DNA from: Bog-473 sp963836605
Lineage (GTDB): Bacteria > Actinomycetota > Acidimicrobiia > Acidimicrobiales > RAAP-2
Assembly (NCBI GenBank): GCA_963836605.1
Contig: CAWIKB010000009.1
Span: 1 to 64,000, forward strand
Direction of reading: 5' to 3'
DNA: 64,000 nucleotides
Position numbers and translations under genes: made by a program
Notes under the pieces: model-generated
Told to the model about the DNA's origin: nothing
The model's database searches: none
The model's input: the letters and a program-made list of their open reading frames with translations, nothing else
Shown: positions 43,529 through 54,038 of the stretch, in pieces
How positions within the stretch are numbered: the first letter of the stretch is position 1
How the letters are laid out: the number at the start of each line of letters is the position of its first letter

Positions 43529-43602
43529 TGGAGGCGATGGGACTCGAACCCACGAACCTCCTGACTGCCAGTCAGGCGCTCTACCAGCTGAGCTACGCCC
43601 CC
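43529..43602 (-). tRNA. tRNA-Ala (anticodon GGC)
   Basis: On the minus strand: acceptor GGGGGCG / CGCCTCC (one G-U pair), D-arm GCTC/GAGC with AGCTGGTA, anticodon stem CCTGA/TCAGG around CTGGCAG giving anticodon GGC, T-arm GTGGG TTCGAGT CCCAT, discriminator A. All 4 stems form; the variable loop is slightly long (AGGTTC). No CCA is encoded. The 3' half is duplicated at 39401-39447 as the attachment site of the neighbouring element. Confidence 0.93.
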
Positions 43603-43841
43603 AGTGGCGAAGAGCAACGCTAGCAGTCACCAGGCTGACCTCCGGCAGACCGGGCGACCACCCATGACTGCCGCCGACGACCCAACGACCGACGGCCACC
43701 GCTGGCGCCCGAACCCACAGAACCCAAAGACCTCGACCCCGACGACCCTGTGCTCCCAGCGGGCCCCGGCGACTCCATGATCAAGCTCCGACCGGACCGG
43801 TGTCGATCATGACCACCCGAATGCTCGCCTACCCTGGGGCG

Positions 43842-46322
<2,481 letters not shown>

Positions 46323-46455
46323 GCACTCCAGTAGCCGGAACAGCAACCTCTTGCCGCTGATTCGCCCTCGACACTGCTCACCTGTCGTCGTTCACCCGCC
46401 CTCGTGACCGCTCACCTCTCGCCGCCCCTCCGTCACCGCTTACCGCGCACCGCCC

Positions 46456-47466
46456 TCACGCCGAGTGGAAGCCCTCCAGCACGTTGCGCCACTCTTGGGG
46501 TTCCATCTTGTACGGGGCATAGAAGCTGAACCGGTCGACGGCGTCGCCGAAGCGGGAGGTGACCCGGGACGCCACCTGGTCGATCGGGCACACCACTGCG
46601 AAGGCGTTGAGCACCTCGTCGTCAATGAGCTGACCCATCTTCACCCAGTCTCCTCGTTTGGAGAGGGTATTGAGGTCGGGCTGCAGATCGCCCCACCCGT
46701 GGAGCTCGAGCACCGGGCGGTAGGCCGGCGTCGAACCGTAGAAGGCGATCTGCTGGCGCACGGCGGTATCCGCCGCGGCCAGGTCGCGGTCGTTGGCCCC
46801 GGTCACCACGAAGCCCGGGTACGACACGGTGAGATCGGCCCGGGTCTTGCCTGCCTTGGCCGCCCCCCGTTCGAGCGCCGGCAGGCTCACCTCGCGCAGA
46901 TAGCGCTCGGTGGTGAAGCCGTGCACCAGGAGGCCGTCACCGGCTTCCCCGGCGACCTCGGTCATCAGGGATCCGACCGCGGCCAGCAGGATCTTGGGGT
47001 TGCCGTAGGGGTTCTTCCCCGGGTTGAAGAACGGGGTCATGAGCGTGTGGGTGTAGAACTCGCCCCGGAATTGCAAGGCCTCGCCGCTATCCCAGCAGGA
47101 CCAGATCGCCCGCATGGCCAGAATGAGCTCGCGCATGCGTGGGGCCGGGTGCGACCAGGGCATGGAGAACCGCTTGGTGATGTGCGGTTTGATCTGGCTC
47201 CCGAGGCCCAACATGAACCGGCCCGCTGAGAGCTGCTGCAGGTCGTTGGCCAGGACAGCCAGGTTCATGGGGTTACGGGCGAAGGCAACGGCGATGCCGG
47301 TCCCGAATTCCAGCGTCTCGGTCGCGGCGGCGCCGATGGCGATGGGCAGGAAGGGGTCGTGCGCGGTCTCGGCCGACCACACCCCGTCGTAGCCGGTGGC
47401 CTCCGCCCGCTTCGCCGCCTCGGCGATGCCGCCCGGATCGAATCCGATGCCGCCGTCAATCTTCAT
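46456..47466 (-). CDS. LLM class oxidoreductase, TIGR03617-type F420-dependent
   Basis: Luciferase-like monooxygenase of 336 residues. MKIDGGIGFDPGGIAEAAKRAEATGYDGVWSAET, TGIAVAFARNPMNLAVLANDLQQLSAGRFMLGLGSQIKPHITKRFSMPW, matching the TIGR03617 group of probable F420-dependent enzymes, abundant in actinobacteria with coenzyme F420. Convergent with leuS. The substrate is unknown; it likely reduces or oxidises a hydrophobic carbonyl compound. Confidence 0.9.
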   Translation of the reverse strand: MKIDGGIGFDPGGIAEAAKRAEATGYDGVWSAETAHDPFLPIAIGAAATETLEFGTGIAVAFARNPMNLAVLANDLQQLSAGRFMLGLGSQIKPHITKRFSMPWSHPAPRMRELILAMRAIWSCWDSGEALQFRGEFYTHTLMTPFFNPGKNPYGNPKILLAAVGSLMTEVAGEAGDGLLVHGFTTERYLREVSLPALERGAAKAGKTRADLTVSYPGFVVTGANDRDLAAADTAVRQQIAFYGSTPAYRPVLELHGWGDLQPDLNTLSKRGDWVKMGQLIDDEVLNAFAVVCPIDQVASRVTSRFGDAVDRFSFYAPYKMEPQEWRNVLEGFHSA

Positions 47467-47590
47467 CGGTGCTTCATCCCTTCATCGGCCCTTCATCTGT
47501 GCCTTCATCGGCCCCTGCCCCATCCCTGCGCCGGCTCTTCATCCCTGCCTTCATCCGTACTCGGCCATCCGTACTCGGCCTCCACCGTTC
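47462..47590. repeat. Degenerate CTTCATC repeats and a 14-bp tandem
   Basis: Between the LLM and PAC2 genes the sequence is an array of TTCATC-containing units, ending with two perfect copies of CATCCGTACTCGGC (47552-47579). Slippage-type low-complexity DNA in a spacer within a minus-strand gene pair. Confidence 0.7.
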
Positions 47591-47600
47591 CCGGTCGGTC

Positions 47601-48488
47601 CTACTGGTCCTCGCCGCGGAGGTACTTCTCGAGCTCGGCCGCGATCTCTTCACCCGAGGGAACCTCCTCGACGCCCATGGCGTTGCCCTCGGAGGCGTCG
47701 ATGTTCTCCTCGAGCTTGCGCACCATGTCCTGGTGCTCGCTGTTGTCGGCGATGAGGTTGTCCACCTGCCGACGCGAGCTGTCGGCCGCGTTGCGCAGCG
47801 AGCCGGTGTCGATCGACAGGCCGGCGAGCGCGGACAGCCCCTCGATCAGGGCGGCGCTGGCCTCGGGGAACGGCATGCCGGACACGTAGTGGGGCACCCG
47901 GGCCCACAGACTGACAGTGGGGATGGCGGCGGCACCGAAGGCCAGCTCCAGGGCGGACTGCACGCCCGCCGGGACCTCGAGCTCACCCTGGACGATCCCC
48001 ACTTGCTCAATCAAGTCGGCCGATTCGGGGGGAGCCGTGGCCGCAAGCCGTACCGGACGGGTATGGGGGGCCGGCGCCGGAAAGGCGCCGAGACCGACCA
48101 CCATGCGGACCCGCCACGACTTGGCCAGTCCGACCACGGCGTCGGTGAAGGAGCGCCAGTTGAAATCGGGCTCGGGGCCGACCAGATAGAGGACATCGGC
48201 GCCGGCGCCATCGTGCCCCTGGCGCACCATCGTGCGGGGCCACGTCAACTCGGTCGTGACTCCGTTGACGATGCGGGCCACCGGTCGGCGGGCCCGTTGG
48301 TCCAAGAAGTGCTCGCCGTTGAAGGTGACCAGCGGCTCGCTCGGCTCCTGGGCCAGCAGGGCGGCGATGGCGGTGGTGGCCCCCAAGCCGGCGTCCACCC
48401 ACCCTTCGAGGGCGACGACCAGGACCGGCCGGTCGAAGTCCGGCTCGCCGTGGACCTCGAAGATCTCGGTCAGGCCGTCGGGGCTCAT
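47601..48488 (-). CDS. PAC2 family protein (proteasome-assembly chaperone-like)
   Basis: 295 residues from the ATG at 48488 (an in-frame longer reading exists but starts in the neighbour gene). PAC2 fold: VLVVALEGWVDAGLGATTAIAALL, LYLVGPEPDFNWRSFTDAVVGLA, VVGLGAFPAPAPHTRPVRL, TVSLWARVPHYVSGMPFPEASAALIE. The C-terminal acidic tail (EEVPSGEEIAAELEKYLRGEDQ) is also seen in actinobacterial relatives. The start overlaps the stop of the upstream phosphotransferase gene (ATGA). Function in bacteria unknown. Confidence 0.88.
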   Translation of the reverse strand: MSPDGLTEIFEVHGEPDFDRPVLVVALEGWVDAGLGATTAIAALLAQEPSEPLVTFNGEHFLDQRARRPVARIVNGVTTELTWPRTMVRQGHDGAGADVLYLVGPEPDFNWRSFTDAVVGLAKSWRVRMVVGLGAFPAPAPHTRPVRLAATAPPESADLIEQVGIVQGELEVPAGVQSALELAFGAAAIPTVSLWARVPHYVSGMPFPEASAALIEGLSALAGLSIDTGSLRNAADSSRRQVDNLIADNSEHQDMVRKLEENIDASEGNAMGVEEVPSGEEIAAELEKYLRGEDQ

Positions 48489-49522
48489 GGCGTCGTCTCC
48501 AGCGCCTCGGCGGCCGCCTCGGCGAGGCGGGTCACCTGCACGGGGAAGGCATCGACGCTGCCCTGGTCGCCGGCGCCGGCGCCCGCCACGTAGCGGGCAT
48601 AGACGCCCTGGAGGATGCAGGCCAATTTCCAGTACCCGAACGCCACGAAGTAGCCGATGCCCGAGAGGTCGAGGTCCGAGGAGTCCGCGTAGCGCTGCAT
48701 GACCTCGGCCCGGGTGGAGAACCCCGGAGCGGTGGTGGGCGACAGGCCCAGCACCGCCATGGAGTCGGTGCGGTCGGCCCAGTAGACCATCAGCAGTCCC
48801 ACATCGGCCAGAGGATCGCCCAGCGTGCAGATCTCCCAGTCGAGGATGGCCCGCACGGCCCCGTGGTCGTCGAGCACCACGTTGTCCATGCGGTAGTCCC
48901 CGTGCACGACCGAGGTGCGCTGTTGTTTGGGGACCCGGCGGGCCAGCTCTTCGCTGACCTTCTCCACCAGGCCGCCGTGGTCGACGCCGTCCACCTGCAT
49001 CTGGGCGTACTGGGTGCTCCAGCGCTTGAGTTGGCGCTCGATATACCCCTGGTGACGGCCGAGGTCGCCCAGCCCGACCGCATCGGGCTCGACGGCATGG
49101 AGTGCGGCCAGTGTGTCGGCCATGTGGTCGCCCACCGATCGGCGCGTCACCTCGTCGAAGGCCTGCTCGGCTTCGGTGGCGTTGCGCAGTATGTGGCCCT
49201 CGACGAATTCCATCACGAAGAAGGGGCGCTCGTTGACCTGCTCGTCGGTGCACAGGCCGATGGTCTTGGGCACGGGGATCCCGGCCGGGCCCAGCGAGTG
49301 CATGAGGCGGTGCTCGCGCACCATGTCATGGGCGGTGGGGAGCACATGGTGCACGGGCGGCCGGCGCAGCGCCCAGGCTCGTCCGGTGGCGTCCTCCACC
49401 CGGAAGGTCAGATTGGAGCGACCGCCGGCGATCAGGGTGAACTCGAGGGGGGCGACGACGCCAGGAACGTGGGCAACGAACCAATCGGTCACGTTGGCGA
49501 CATGGATACCCTCGGGCGACAT
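48485..49522 (-). CDS. Phosphotransferase family protein (APH/ACAD10-11-like)
   Basis: 345 residues from ATG 49522. APH-type kinase fold: LIAGGRSNLTFRVEDATGRAWALRRPP, FFVMEFVEGHIL, VVHGDYRMDNVVLDDHG with the catalytic HGDYRxDN, and AILDWEICTLGDPLADVG for metal. This subgroup resembles the kinase domain fused to acyl-CoA dehydrogenases (ACAD10/11), which phosphorylate 4-hydroxyacyl-CoAs. In front lies the PAC2 gene with a four-base overlap. Divergent from the thioredoxin gene. Confidence 0.88.
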   Translation of the reverse strand: MSPEGIHVANVTDWFVAHVPGVVAPLEFTLIAGGRSNLTFRVEDATGRAWALRRPPVHHVLPTAHDMVREHRLMHSLGPAGIPVPKTIGLCTDEQVNERPFFVMEFVEGHILRNATEAEQAFDEVTRRSVGDHMADTLAALHAVEPDAVGLGDLGRHQGYIERQLKRWSTQYAQMQVDGVDHGGLVEKVSEELARRVPKQQRTSVVHGDYRMDNVVLDDHGAVRAILDWEICTLGDPLADVGLLMVYWADRTDSMAVLGLSPTTAPGFSTRAEVMQRYADSSDLDLSGIGYFVAFGYWKLACILQGVYARYVAGAGAGDQGSVDAFPVQVTRLAEAAAEALETTP

Positions 49523-49612
49523 TGACACGGCTACCGACGCTAATCGAGCCCGAAGAGGGTGGTACGAGCGGGGGGCGCTCCCGGGCCAGGCGCTGACTAG
49601 CCTCAGTACGCA

Positions 49613-50326
49613 ATGGACGTGACTGATGCCAGCTTTCAAACCGCCGTGGTGGCCCGGAGCGCCGAAGTTCCGGTCGTCGTCGACCTCTGGGCCCCCTGGT
49701 GTGGCCCCTGCACCACTCTCGGACCCATGCTGGAACGAGCGGTGGCCGCAACCGATGGAGCCGTTGAACTGGCCAAAGTCAACGTCGACGAGAATCCGCG
49801 CATCTCCCAGACCTTCGGGGTCAAGTCCATCCCGGCCGTCTTCGCCATCTCCGGGGGCCAGGTGGTCGACCAGTTCATCGGCGCCCTGCCCGAAGAGCAG
49901 GTCACTGCGTTCGTGCAGAAGCTGGCGCCCGAAGCCAGCGAAGCCGATCAGTTGGCGGTCGCGGGCGACGAGGTTTCGCTCCGGCGGGCGCTCGAGCTCG
50001 AGCCCGGGCACGTCGCGGCCACCGAAGCGCTGGCTCGGATCTTGATCGACCGGGGCGAGGCCACCGAGGCCCTGGCGGCATTGGCGCGCGTGCCCGAGAC
50101 ACCCGCCATTCGGGCGCTGGCGGCCGAGGCCCGTCTCTTGGAGAGCGGGGTCTCAGTGGCAGAGGTCGAAGGCGGCGAGGTCGAGGCCCGACTCGACGCG
50201 CTGCTCGACTCGGTGCGGGACGACGACGCGGCCCGCCAGGAATTCGTCGACCTGCTCGAGACGTTGGGTCCCGACGACCCGCGCACCACCACGTACCGCC
50301 GCGCCCTGGCCACCCGCCTGTTTTGA
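49613..50326 (+). CDS. Thioredoxin-domain protein with TPR-like tail (YbbN/CnoX-type)
   Basis: 237 residues. N-terminal thioredoxin fold with the intact active site WAPWCGPCTTLGPML and cis-Pro in KSIPAVFAI; the remaining half (about 115-237) is helical TPR-like (ALELEPGHVAATEALARILIDRGEATEAL, RQEFVDLLETLGPDDPRT). This is the architecture of YbbN/CnoX chaperone-redoxins. It is followed by a one-base overlap (TGATG) with the FolP2-like gene. Cytosolic. Confidence 0.92.
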   Translation: MDVTDASFQTAVVARSAEVPVVVDLWAPWCGPCTTLGPMLERAVAATDGAVELAKVNVDENPRISQTFGVKSIPAVFAISGGQVVDQFIGALPEEQVTAFVQKLAPEASEADQLAVAGDEVSLRRALELEPGHVAATEALARILIDRGEATEALAALARVPETPAIRALAAEARLLESGVSVAEVEGGEVEARLDALLDSVRDDDAARQEFVDLLETLGPDDPRTTTYRRALATRLF

Positions 50327-51318
50327 TGAGCGGGCCGCCCGCCGCGGCGCGCGGCGTACCCGCGATGTCGCCCGCACCAGGCGCCGATCCACTGCGCACA
50401 CTCGCCGCCCCCGGCGCGGTGGCCACCCAGGCGCCGGGTCAGCCGCCGGGTCAGCCGCCGGGTCAGGCGCCGGGTCAGGCGCCGGGTCACGTGCTCGGCC
50501 TCGGTGGCCGCCAACACGATCTGACGCACCGGGCTCTGATCATGGGCATCCTGAACCGGACGCCCGACTCCTTCTACGACAAGGGAGCCACCTACGAGCT
50601 CGACGCCCTTTATGCACGGGCGGAACAATTGGTGGTCGAGGGCGTCGACATCCTCGATATCGGCGGCGTCAAGGCCGGACCCGGACCCGACGTGTCCGAG
50701 AGCGAGGAGATGGAGCGGGTGGTGCCGGTGGTGACGGGGCTGGTCGATCGGTTCGATGTCCCGGTCTCGGTCGACACCTGGCGGGCCTCGGTGGCCCGAG
50801 CCTCGTACGCCGAGGGTGCGCTGATGGGCAACGACATCAGCGGGTTCGCCGATCCCGACTACCTGGCCGCCGCGGCCGAATACGGGGCCGCCGTGGTGGC
50901 GACCCACATTCGCCTCGCCCCGCGCGTGGCCGATCCCGATCCGCGCTACGACGACGTGGTGGTCGAGGTGGGCGACTTCCTGGTCCGCCGGGCCGAGCGG
51001 GCGCGGAGGGCCGGCATACCGCCCCAGCGCATCGTGATCGACGCCGGGCTCGATCTCGGCAAGACGGCGGCCCAGTCCCTCACCCTCCTGCGGGCGTCGT
51101 CGACCCTGGCCGGGCTCGGCTATCCCCTCCTGCTCTCCGCGTCGAACAAGACGTTCCTCGGCGTCACGCTGGGTCTGGATATCACCGAGCGTCGCGACGC
51201 TTCCCTCGCCGCGGCGGCACTCGGCCTCTCCTGGGGCTGCCGCATTCTGCGCGTCCACGACGTGAGGGGAACGTGCCGTGTCCGGGACGCGCTCGCCGCC
51301 GTGAGCGAGGCGGAATGA
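50326..51318 (+). CDS. folP2: FolP2-type dihydropteroate synthase paralogue
   Basis: 330 residues from ATG 50326, which overlaps the thioredoxin stop (TGATG). The TIM barrel is of the pterin-binding family, but the signatures are those of the mycobacterial FolP2 group: MGILNRTPDSFYDKG (not NVTPDSFSDGG) and DIGGVKAGPGPD (not DIGGESTRPG). FolP2 of mycobacteria is reported not to act as a DHPS, so folate synthesis should not be inferred from this gene. Further motifs: VSVDTWRASVARA, NDISGF, VIDAGLDLGKTA, SASNKTFLG. The N-terminal extension of about 60 residues contains A/P-P-G-Q repeats (see repeat). Confidence 0.85.
   Translation: MSGPPAAARGVPAMSPAPGADPLRTLAAPGAVATQAPGQPPGQPPGQAPGQAPGHVLGLGGRQHDLTHRALIMGILNRTPDSFYDKGATYELDALYARAEQLVVEGVDILDIGGVKAGPGPDVSESEEMERVVPVVTGLVDRFDVPVSVDTWRASVARASYAEGALMGNDISGFADPDYLAAAAEYGAAVVATHIRLAPRVADPDPRYDDVVVEVGDFLVRRAERARRAGIPPQRIVIDAGLDLGKTAAQSLTLLRASSTLAGLGYPLLLSASNKTFLGVTLGLDITERRDASLAAAALGLSWGCRILRVHDVRGTCRVRDALAAVSEAE
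50431..50490. repeat. 12-bp tandem repeat in the folP2 N-terminus
   Basis: Five units of the type GCGCCGGGTCAG, encoding a run of Pro-Gly-Gln-Ala/Pro. In frame (12 bp), so the copy number can vary without breaking the gene. The segment is not part of the conserved fold, and the true start may lie after it. Confidence 0.85.
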
Positions 51319-51369
51319 GCACGACGCGGTTGCCCGGGGCAACGAGCACGGGCCGATGAGGGAACCGCA

Positions 51370-52386
51370 ATGAGCAAGGGACCGCAATCGGGGGCGTACC
51401 TGGTCAAGGGCGAGGACGCCTCACTGGTGGCCCAGGCGGTGCGGACGCTCTTGGCCGAGGTGGTGGGGGACCGGGACCATTCGCTGGTGGTCGAGGAGCT
51501 CGGGGGCGGTCCGGGCGACGACTTCGATGCCGGCTCGGTGGTGGACGCCTGCATGACGCCGCCGTTCCTCGTCGACCGGCGCGTCGTGGTGGTGCGCGAC
51601 GCCGGGCGGATCCCCGCGTCCGACGCGCCGCGGCTGGTCGATGTCGTGAACGACCCGTTGCCCTCGACCGTGCTCATCCTGGTCGGTGGCGGCGGGACGG
51701 TCCCCGCCGCGCTGGTCAAGGCCATCACCGCGTCGGGCCAGGTCATCGATGCCACCGTCAGCCGGGCCGGCGACCGCAAGGCCTGGTTGGGCGAGCATCT
51801 GCGCCACGGACCGGTGAATCTCGAGCCGAAGGCGGCCCAACGATTGGGGCAGCACGTGGGGGAGGACCTGTCGCGGGTGGAGGGCCTGCTCGGGGCGCTC
51901 TCGGCCGCGTACGGGCAGGGTGCCCGCATCAGCGTCGAGGATCTCGAGCCGTACCTCGGCGAGGCCGGGAACGTCCCGCGTTACGAGCTGACCGACGCCA
52001 TCAGCCGCGGCGAGCCCGCCGCCGCCCTCGGCGTCCTGCACCGCATGTTCGAGGCCGGAGGCCTGAGCGCCGTCGAGGTCCTGGCCACCTTGAACCGCAC
52101 CTACGCCCAACTGCTGACCCTCGATGGAGCCGCGGTGTCGGGAGAGCGCGAGGCCGCGGCGTTGCTCGGCTCGGCTCCGTTCGTGGCCAAGAAGGCACTG
52201 GAGCAATCACGTCGGCTGGGAAGCGCGCGCATCGCGCAGGCCATCGTGTTGCTGGCCGAGGCCGACCTCGACGTCAAGGGAGGCACCGGGTTGGCGCCCG
52301 AATTGGTGCTCGAGATCGCGGTGGCCCGGCTGAGCCGGCAGACGCGGCAGACCCGGCCGCGGGCCTCGAGCGGCGCGCCGCGGTAG
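51370..52386 (+). CDS. holA: DNA polymerase III subunit delta
   Basis: 338 residues. Clamp-loader delta subunit: GAYLVKGEDASLVAQAVRTLL, LVVEELGG, CMTPPFLVDRRVVVVRDAGRIP, and the later helical region EDLSRVEGLLGALSAAYG and EPYLGEAGNVPRYELTDAISRGEPAAALGVLHRM, which fits HolA of actinobacteria. The C-terminus has the delta collar domain. The start ATG 51370 has a weak purine-rich region GAGGGAACCGCA. It is the usual neighbour of rpsT in this phylum, which lies 1.2 kb on. Confidence 0.9.
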   Translation: MSKGPQSGAYLVKGEDASLVAQAVRTLLAEVVGDRDHSLVVEELGGGPGDDFDAGSVVDACMTPPFLVDRRVVVVRDAGRIPASDAPRLVDVVNDPLPSTVLILVGGGGTVPAALVKAITASGQVIDATVSRAGDRKAWLGEHLRHGPVNLEPKAAQRLGQHVGEDLSRVEGLLGALSAAYGQGARISVEDLEPYLGEAGNVPRYELTDAISRGEPAAALGVLHRMFEAGGLSAVEVLATLNRTYAQLLTLDGAAVSGEREAAALLGSAPFVAKKALEQSRRLGSARIAQAIVLLAEADLDVKGGTGLAPELVLEIAVARLSRQTRQTRPRASSGAPR

Positions 52387-52396
52387 GCCGCACGCC

Positions 52397-52912
52397 GTGT
52401 TCGAGACGCCCGATGACGTGCGCCGACTCCAGCACCTCCTCGATGTCAGCGCGGCGCAGGCCGGCCCGCACCTGCGTAGCATCATCACGGAGGAGCGGCG
52501 GGTCGATGCGGCCGGGCTCTGCGCGAAGCTCCAGGGCATGTGCCTCCTGGTGGTCGCTACGGTGACCGCTGACGGCCGGCCGCTGGCGGGGCCGGTCGAT
52601 GGCTACCTTCTGGGCGGTTCCTTCTACTTCAGCTCGGGCCGGGATTCTGTGCGCATGCGCCACCTGGCCGCCCGTCCGGGAGTCAGTGCCACCCATCTCC
52701 CCGCCGAGGACTTCGCGGTGACGGTGCACGGCCGGGCCGAGCTCTTCGAGATAGACGACCCCGCCCACGCCGTGCTGCGCAAGGCCATGCTCGACTACTA
52801 CCTGCCCCGCCAGGGGCCCGAGTTCGAGACATGGCTCGACAGCGCGGACGCTCTGGGGGCCCGCATCGTGCCCGACAAGATGTTCACCTTCGAGTTGACT
52901 GAGTTGCCGTGA
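52397..52912 (+). CDS. Pyridoxamine 5'-phosphate oxidase-like family protein
   Basis: 171 residues, GTG start at 52397 (CCGTGTTCGAG), directly after holA. Split-barrel flavin fold: MCLLVVATVTADGRPLAGPVDGYLLGGSFYFSSGRDSVRMRHLAARPGVSATHL, matching PNPOx-like F420/FMN binders. The end of the gene falls in a 15-bp tandem repeat: the codons of ...ELTELP and the stop are the first unit. Function uncertain. Confidence 0.85.
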   Translation: MFETPDDVRRLQHLLDVSAAQAGPHLRSIITEERRVDAAGLCAKLQGMCLLVVATVTADGRPLAGPVDGYLLGGSFYFSSGRDSVRMRHLAARPGVSATHLPAEDFAVTVHGRAELFEIDDPAHAVLRKAMLDYYLPRQGPEFETWLDSADALGARIVPDKMFTFELTELP

Positions 52913-53005
52913 CCTGAGTTGCCGTGACCTGAGTTGCCGTGACCTGAGTTGCCGTGACCTGAGTTGCCGTGACCGGGGTTGCCGTGACCTGAGTTGCCGT
53001 GACCG
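52901..53005. repeat. 15-bp tandem repeat across a stop codon
   Basis: Seven units of GAGTTGCCGTGACCT (last units with CG or GGG variants). The first unit contains the stop codon of the upstream gene (TGA at 52910-52912); each later unit repeats an in-frame TGA. Because the unit is 15 bp, gains and losses do not alter the protein end. Confidence 0.92.
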
Positions 53006-53063
53006 GGCCGGCGCGGTCGCAGTCAATCGGCAGAGATGGTGCCGCGGCTGTACTGTCTGGGAC

Positions 53064-53477
53064 ATGGCCTACCAGATCGACCTCTCCAAGATCTGGCTGT
53101 TCTCGAGCTGCTCGGCGAAGGAGCTCAACACGATCCGCAAGGCCCTCGAGGCTGAGATCGTGTCACCGGGCAAAGTGCTGTGCACACAGGGAGATCCCGG
53201 CAACGAGTTCTACTTCATCGTCGCCGGGGAGGCGTCGGTGAAGCGCAACAATCGCCGGACGGCGGTGCTCGGACCCGCCCAGTACTTCGGCGAGCTGGCC
53301 CTGCTGGACCGCGGTCCCCGCTCGGCCACCGTGACCGCCGAGACCGAGATGGAGCTCCTCATCCTGAGTCAGCGCGAGTTCCACAAGATGCTCGACACCA
53401 TCCCCACCCTGGGGAGCAGGTTGCTGGCCGTCATGGCGACCAGGCTCAGGGAAGCGGACGCCAAGGCTTTCAACTAG
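53064..53477 (+). CDS. Cyclic nucleotide-binding domain protein
   Basis: 137 residues, single CNBD. Phosphate-binding cassette: GQYFGELALLDRGPRSATVTA in the form AQYFGELALLDRGPRSATV with the essential Glu and Arg. Upstream strand motifs VLCTQGDPGNEFYFIVAGEASV. No HTH, so it is not a CRP regulator by itself; perhaps a cAMP sensor domain with a partner. No operon partner is visible. Confidence 0.92.
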   Translation: MAYQIDLSKIWLFSSCSAKELNTIRKALEAEIVSPGKVLCTQGDPGNEFYFIVAGEASVKRNNRRTAVLGPAQYFGELALLDRGPRSATVTAETEMELLILSQREFHKMLDTIPTLGSRLLAVMATRLREADAKAFN

Positions 53478-53595
53478 GACGCCCGGCGGGCTGGCCGGAC
53501 CCGCCGTGCGGAGACCAGCGTGGTCCGGGGTCCCCAACATCGGTGCCGCGCTGCGGCGACCCGCTCGACGAGACCTCCTCCGAAGAGGACGAGTC

Positions 53596-53871
53596 CTACT
53601 CGGCCGAGGCGGCCTCCAGGGCGGCGATCCGGCGGACCAGCCGGGACTTGTGGTTGGCCGCGGTGTTCTTGTGGATGACGCCGCGGGCAGCGGCCTTGTC
53701 GATCCGCTTCACGGCCAGGCGCAATTCCTCCGCGCTGTCCTCGGACCCCGTCTCGGCCGCGGTGACGGCGTTCTTGGTCCGGGTCCGCAGCTCGGCCCGC
53801 ACCGACTTGTTGCGCAGCCGGCGCTTCTCGTTCTGGCGGTTCCGCTTGATCTGGCTCTGGATGTTGGCCAT
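53596..53871 (-). CDS. rpsT: 30S ribosomal protein S20
   Basis: 91 residues, ATG 53871 preceded by GAGGA. The sequence begins MANIQSQIKRNRQNEKRRLRNK and ends VHKNTAANHKSRLVRRI-type; fits S20. It binds 16S rRNA. Divergent from lepA with about 170-210 bp between, a normal arrangement in Actinobacteria. Confidence 0.97.
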   Translation of the reverse strand: MANIQSQIKRNRQNEKRRLRNKSVRAELRTRTKNAVTAAETGSEDSAEELRLAVKRIDKAAARGVIHKNTAANHKSRLVRRIAALEAASAE

Positions 53872-54038
53872 GAAGATGTCCTCGGTAGATTCGAACGGGC
53901 CGCCCCGTAGAGGGAGGGCGGCGGGCAAATGCCGCGTCGTGGGCCGGGGCCCATTGGTGCGGAGGAAAACTGTAGCAGGTCGGGACCCCAATTCGACCCC
54001 GGACCGGGCGCCGCGGGCCGCGGCGCCGCCGAGACGAG

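Larger units (their letters stand above)
39401..43571. mobile_element. Integrated element in the tRNA-Ala gene (4.2 kb)
   Basis: The element is delimited by a 47-bp perfect direct repeat, 39401-39447 and 43525-43571, which is the 3' half of the tRNA-Ala gene. The right copy belongs to the intact tRNA; the left copy is an orphan. Inside lie a tyrosine integrase, a tail-collar protein, a Tat-signal protein, a GNAT acetyltransferase and two small genes. The classic structure of an integrase-mediated tRNA insertion; the element is small and probably depends on others or is decayed. Confidence 0.88.

Noticed and set aside
47601..49253. 550-codon frame covering the PAC2 gene and the region upstream
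   Set aside because: Only the part from 48488 is PAC2; the earlier part lies in another frame of the phosphotransferase gene and is low-complexity Arg/Gly sequence.
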